Under the pieces are notes generated by a model. It did not search any database. It saw nothing but the letters and a program-made list of their open reading frames with translations, and was not told where the DNA came from. A stretch of DNA of 64,000 nt, taken from Ophiura sarsii. Taxonomy: Eukaryota > Echinodermata > Ophiuroidea > Amphilepidida > Ophiuridae. Both the position numbers and the translations under genes were made by a program. The DNA lies in NCBI GenBank assembly GCA_035610835.1, contig JAYJML010000021.1:547001-611000 (forward strand). The letters are read 5' to 3'. Shown in pieces: positions 61,106 to 64,000 of the stretch. Every line of letters starts with the position of its first letter. Within the stretch, counting starts at the first letter, position 1.

Positions 61106-63244
61106 AAGATACAAAAAAAAACCCATTAAAATTGCGGGAGCCGGGACTGTAAAAACGTATAGGTATAATACCGTATAGGTCTACTACATAAAGCCCCCCC
61201 CCCCCCCCCCCCGCCCTGGAGGCTGCACCGTATTAGTTGTTATCAAATATGCATATTTATTTTTTATTTATGATCTGCTCTTGTGAAATCTCGTCATGAT
61301 TGGACTATCAGACCACATAGGCTTATATAACATGTGAATATTTGATGGGACTATTCGTGGAGTTAGTCCAGCTCAGTAATAATAAGCCTCAGTTGAAGCT
61401 AGAATGTGAGCATGTTAGTTTCAGCCGTTGTCAGAAGATACGGGGTTGTTTTATCACTAATAACCGGTTGTTTTGTGGTAATGAATCATGATAGGCCCGA
61501 AGTGTTTTAGACCATTCAACTTGTGACGCGCACTTTCAAGAATCACCGCTATCCGCGGTAACGCGGACAGGGCGAGTCTGTAATGTGCCCCCTCGGAATT
61601 GGATTTGTTTTCAATTTTCGAACCCATTTGGTGCGATGTATTGTTATTTTAACACTAAAATGGTCCTGAAACGTTCATGAAGCCATCTTGTTCCTAACGC
61701 GCAAAAATGTCTAGTTTTCTAACTATAATGGTCCAGAAAACGTTCCTGAAATATGTTGTTATAAAGCTATAGGTCACAGGTCACTAATAGGTATATCAAA
61801 TAAGGTGGGATCGTTTCAAAAAATCCTTAAAATCGTGATACGTGTGTCTATTTTGAATAGAAGTTGTCAAAAAAACATAACATTTTTGGTATCATATTAA
61901 AGACAATTTATCCAGCTACCGAATAAAAAAAAGAATTAAAGCCACATGTTTAGCAACAGTGAAGTTATCAATCTAAACGTCGAGTGAGTCAAGGGTGGGA
62001 TCGGTGGATGAGGTGGATGAGGCGCCCATAGGTTTGTACACAAAATAGCGGAAAACTAGAACTTTTGAAATTGATGCCATTTTAAAAGTATACATAGGGA
62101 AGTTTTCAAACTTCTCATATGTGTTAATAACATGTGCCTGCTACTATGAATACTAATATTGAATTGTTATCTAGACATTCTCTACTAGAATATGATGTTC
62201 AATTCAGGGAGGGTTTTAATGTAAAAAATACACAGTTTTATTCATTTTATTGATTAAACAATGGCCAAATCGCAGTCTCTCTATTTCATTTGTGTGACTC
62301 TTCAGTCCTTTTCTACCCTGGGTAGTAAAACATTTAACTAAAAAAGTGTTTCTTCACAGAATTGTTCATAGATTCATGAAAAATTTGCTATTTAGACCTA
62401 TTTTGGACCACCCTGTATTCAAAATAAAAGGAACTTTAACGATATTCATGTAGTTCATTTTGATAACCATTTTCTTTTAAATTAAATGGTCCATGCTAAC
62501 TGAATTTCATAGAATATTATATACAAACATTCATTTTATGCATTATTTCATCATAATTTTAGACACCCTGTACTTTTCCTGTGTACATTTTGGGCAAATG
62601 ATTCTTCTCAAATTTGGTAGCACCTTCTGCGGTTGTTCTGATTTTGGTGACTATTTTCAGCTAAACCCTAATTGTACAAACTATCAAACTATTTTGTGAG
62701 GAGCAAAAACGATCAAATTTGTTATGTTCCACCCTGTAAAAATTGTACACACCCTGTATAATTTGATCCTTTTGTGCAAAAAATAAAAAACCTTGAATCT
62801 TAAGCTTTCCAACAATATATAGTTTGTGGGTCATTAAGTATGTAAAACTTAAGTTTTGTCCCGTTTAATCAGAATTGGTGCATTTCTCAACATTATTAGA
62901 AGTGAAACTTTTTTTTTGACCAGTTTGTGACTTCTGACCTATAATAATAAACATTGAAACCAATTCGCGTGTCAGAATCATTTTTTGAATTTAATCCGGT
63001 TGTTAAGTGTTAGTCCCATTCACTTGAGCACGAACATTATGTAACCTCGTATCGTACGCATACTTTAACCTTGAATATTCGTGAATACGCATGTGTCCAG
63101 CATCGTCTGCATCTGCCACTTGAGCGGTAGATTGCAGCACCCTCTGTGGTTGAAATGACTAATGCTTCGTAGTTATGAATATGCTTCATGTTATATCCAT
63201 AGAGGGCGCAATGCTAAATACGCTAATTTAAACTGAATTTAAAT
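61106..63244. other. non-coding region with C19 run and scattered CACCCTGTA words
   Basis: No gene recognised. There is a 19-base C run at 61194-61212. The word CACCCTGTA occurs at 62409, 62564, 62730 and 62750; its complement TACAGGGTG also occurs in both copies of the duplication at 46105 and 46451, suggesting a dispersed repeat family. An ATG-started frame at 62493-62699 (68 codons) has no domain and lies in AT-rich sequence, so I do not call it. Confidence 0.6.
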
Positions 63245-63737
63245 TTCGGATTATAGAACCTTTATTTTGATTCGGATTAAAGAACAGTGACACCTTTTCG
63301 GACTAGAGAACCCTTATTAAAAATCGGACTATAGAACCTTTTTTTAAATTCGGACTAGAGAACCTTTTTCAACTATCGGATTAGAGAACCCTTTACTAGT
63401 TTTTCGGACTATAGAACCCTTTGCAATATTCGGATTAAAGAACCATTTTATTATTCGGACTAAAGAACACCCTTCCTATTTTCGGACTAGAGAACCGTTT
63501 TTAACACTTATACAAATTCGGATTATAGAACCTTTTTATTTTCGGATTATAGAACCGTCGGACTGAAGAGCCCTTTTTTATATTCGGACTAGAGAACCTT
63601 CGTAATAGAGAACCCTTTTTATCGGACTAAAGAACCTTTTAACTTATTCGGACTAGCGAATGGTAAATTACGTGCGTCGGACTATAGAACCTTCGGACTA
63701 TAGAACCTTCGGATTATAGAACCTTCGGACTATAGAG
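63245..63737 (+). repeat. 21-copy spaced motif array TTCGGAYTAWAGAACC
   Basis: A 16-bp motif recurs at about 63245, 63271, 63297, 63323, 63349, 63375, 63403, 63429, 63454, 63481, 63517, 63541, 63556, 63583, 63600, 63621, 63647, 63675, 63692, 63708 and 63724. Variation is concentrated at two positions (GGAC/GGAT, CTATAG/CTAGAG/TTAAAG). The first ten copies are 25-28 bp apart with T-rich, unrelated spacers; the last copies are directly head to tail at 16 bp. No coding frame explains it. It is not CRISPR: the spacers are too short and the context is eukaryotic. Confidence 0.85.
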
Positions 63738-63740
63738 ACG

Positions 63741-63834
63741 TCCCCCTGTATAAGGCCTCGCCAACTTTATCTTTAGTTTCCCGTAACATTTTTTATAAAA
63801 ACAGGGGAGGCAACCATTTCATTATACAGGGGGA
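63741..63834. mobile_element. 94-bp inverted-repeat mini-element
   Basis: TCCCCCTGTATAA at 63741-63753 is exactly complementary to TTATACAGGGGGA at 63822-63834. Inside the arms GGCCTCGCC and GGGGAGGC can pair loosely. It could be a tiny MITE or a transcribed hairpin. It abuts the 21-copy motif array. No clear target duplication was found. Confidence 0.55.
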
Positions 63835-64000
63835 TCGGGGGATATTTTGGACAATTTTCCACGGTGAAAAAAAATTCTGAAAAAAGTGGGAGGTAGAGTT
63901 TGGGTTAAGAAGCAATTTTTTTGAATTTTTGTTTTCTTCAAAAAAATTCTAAGTTTTGTTAATATAACCCTAACACCATATACCCCAAAATACCACGACT
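63835..64000. other. AT-rich end of window, nothing recognised
   Basis: A-rich and T-rich short runs with no open frame of note and no repeat that I can relate to other parts of the window. Confidence 0.5.

Noticed and set aside
62493..62699. 68-codon ATG-started frame
   Set aside because: AT-rich, no domain, and overlapping scattered CACCCTGTA repeat words; consistent with chance.
63245..63737. CRISPR array
   Set aside because: Spacers are about 10 bp, T-rich and variable in length, there are no cas genes, and the window is eukaryotic.

Overview
This is a eukaryotic, AT-rich, repeat-dominated window with no recognisable host gene, no rRNA or tRNA gene and no prokaryotic signal. Its informative coding sequence belongs to one LTR retrotransposon whose pol domains are in the Gmr1-like order (integrase before reverse transcriptase). 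From memory, that clade was described from deuterostomes such as fishes, sea urchins and tunicates. Together with a clustering of the octamer TAGGCCTA, this points weakly to a marine invertebrate, possibly a deuterostome. The species cannot be fixed from the sequence.

Region 1 (1-45144) is one uninterrupted head-to-tail satellite array of about 280 monomers of 157 bp, with about 28 monomers extended to 199 bp. The monomer holds two 42-bp subrepeats that are about 90% identical. Variant monomers recur in long ordered blocks with offsets of 1142, 1455, 2083, 2240, 4365, 8102, about 8640 and 9047 bp, so the array is a nested set of higher-order repeats and segmental duplications. The array ends abruptly at about 45144, and the window starts inside it.

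Region 2 (45145-47965) is non-satellite, apparently non-coding DNA. It contains a short GC-rich patch of local repeats and a 340/346-bp tandem duplication, each copy carrying a 22-base G run and a CT-rich tract.

Region 3 (47966-61105) is a nest of mobile DNA. An outer MITE-like element has 11-bp terminal inverted repeats (CACACTAAAAA) and TA flanks. It is rich in GGGTCA/TGACCC words and carries a second GGTGTTA-rich element and a 16-bp minisatellite of about 124 units. A 10,074-bp LTR retrotransposon (49652-59725) sits inside the minisatellite with a perfect 5-bp target duplication, CCTAG. It has 2.1-kb LTRs that are nearly identical, a tRNA-Pro type primer binding site, a purine-rich tract, and Gag, protease, integrase, reverse transcriptase and RNase H in that order. 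One frame break in an A run inside the integrase core separates the two long reading frames. Gag and protease would make and mature the particle, RT and RNase H would copy the RNA primed by tRNA-Pro, and integrase would insert the DNA with 5-bp staggered cuts.

Region 4 (61106-64000) is non-coding. It has a C19 run, four scattered CACCCTGTA words, a 21-copy array of a 16-bp motif (TTCGGAYTAWAGAACC) with mostly 24-27 bp spacing, and a 94-bp element with 13-bp perfect inverted ends. All comparisons were made by eye, so block edges and copy counts marked approximate should be read that way.
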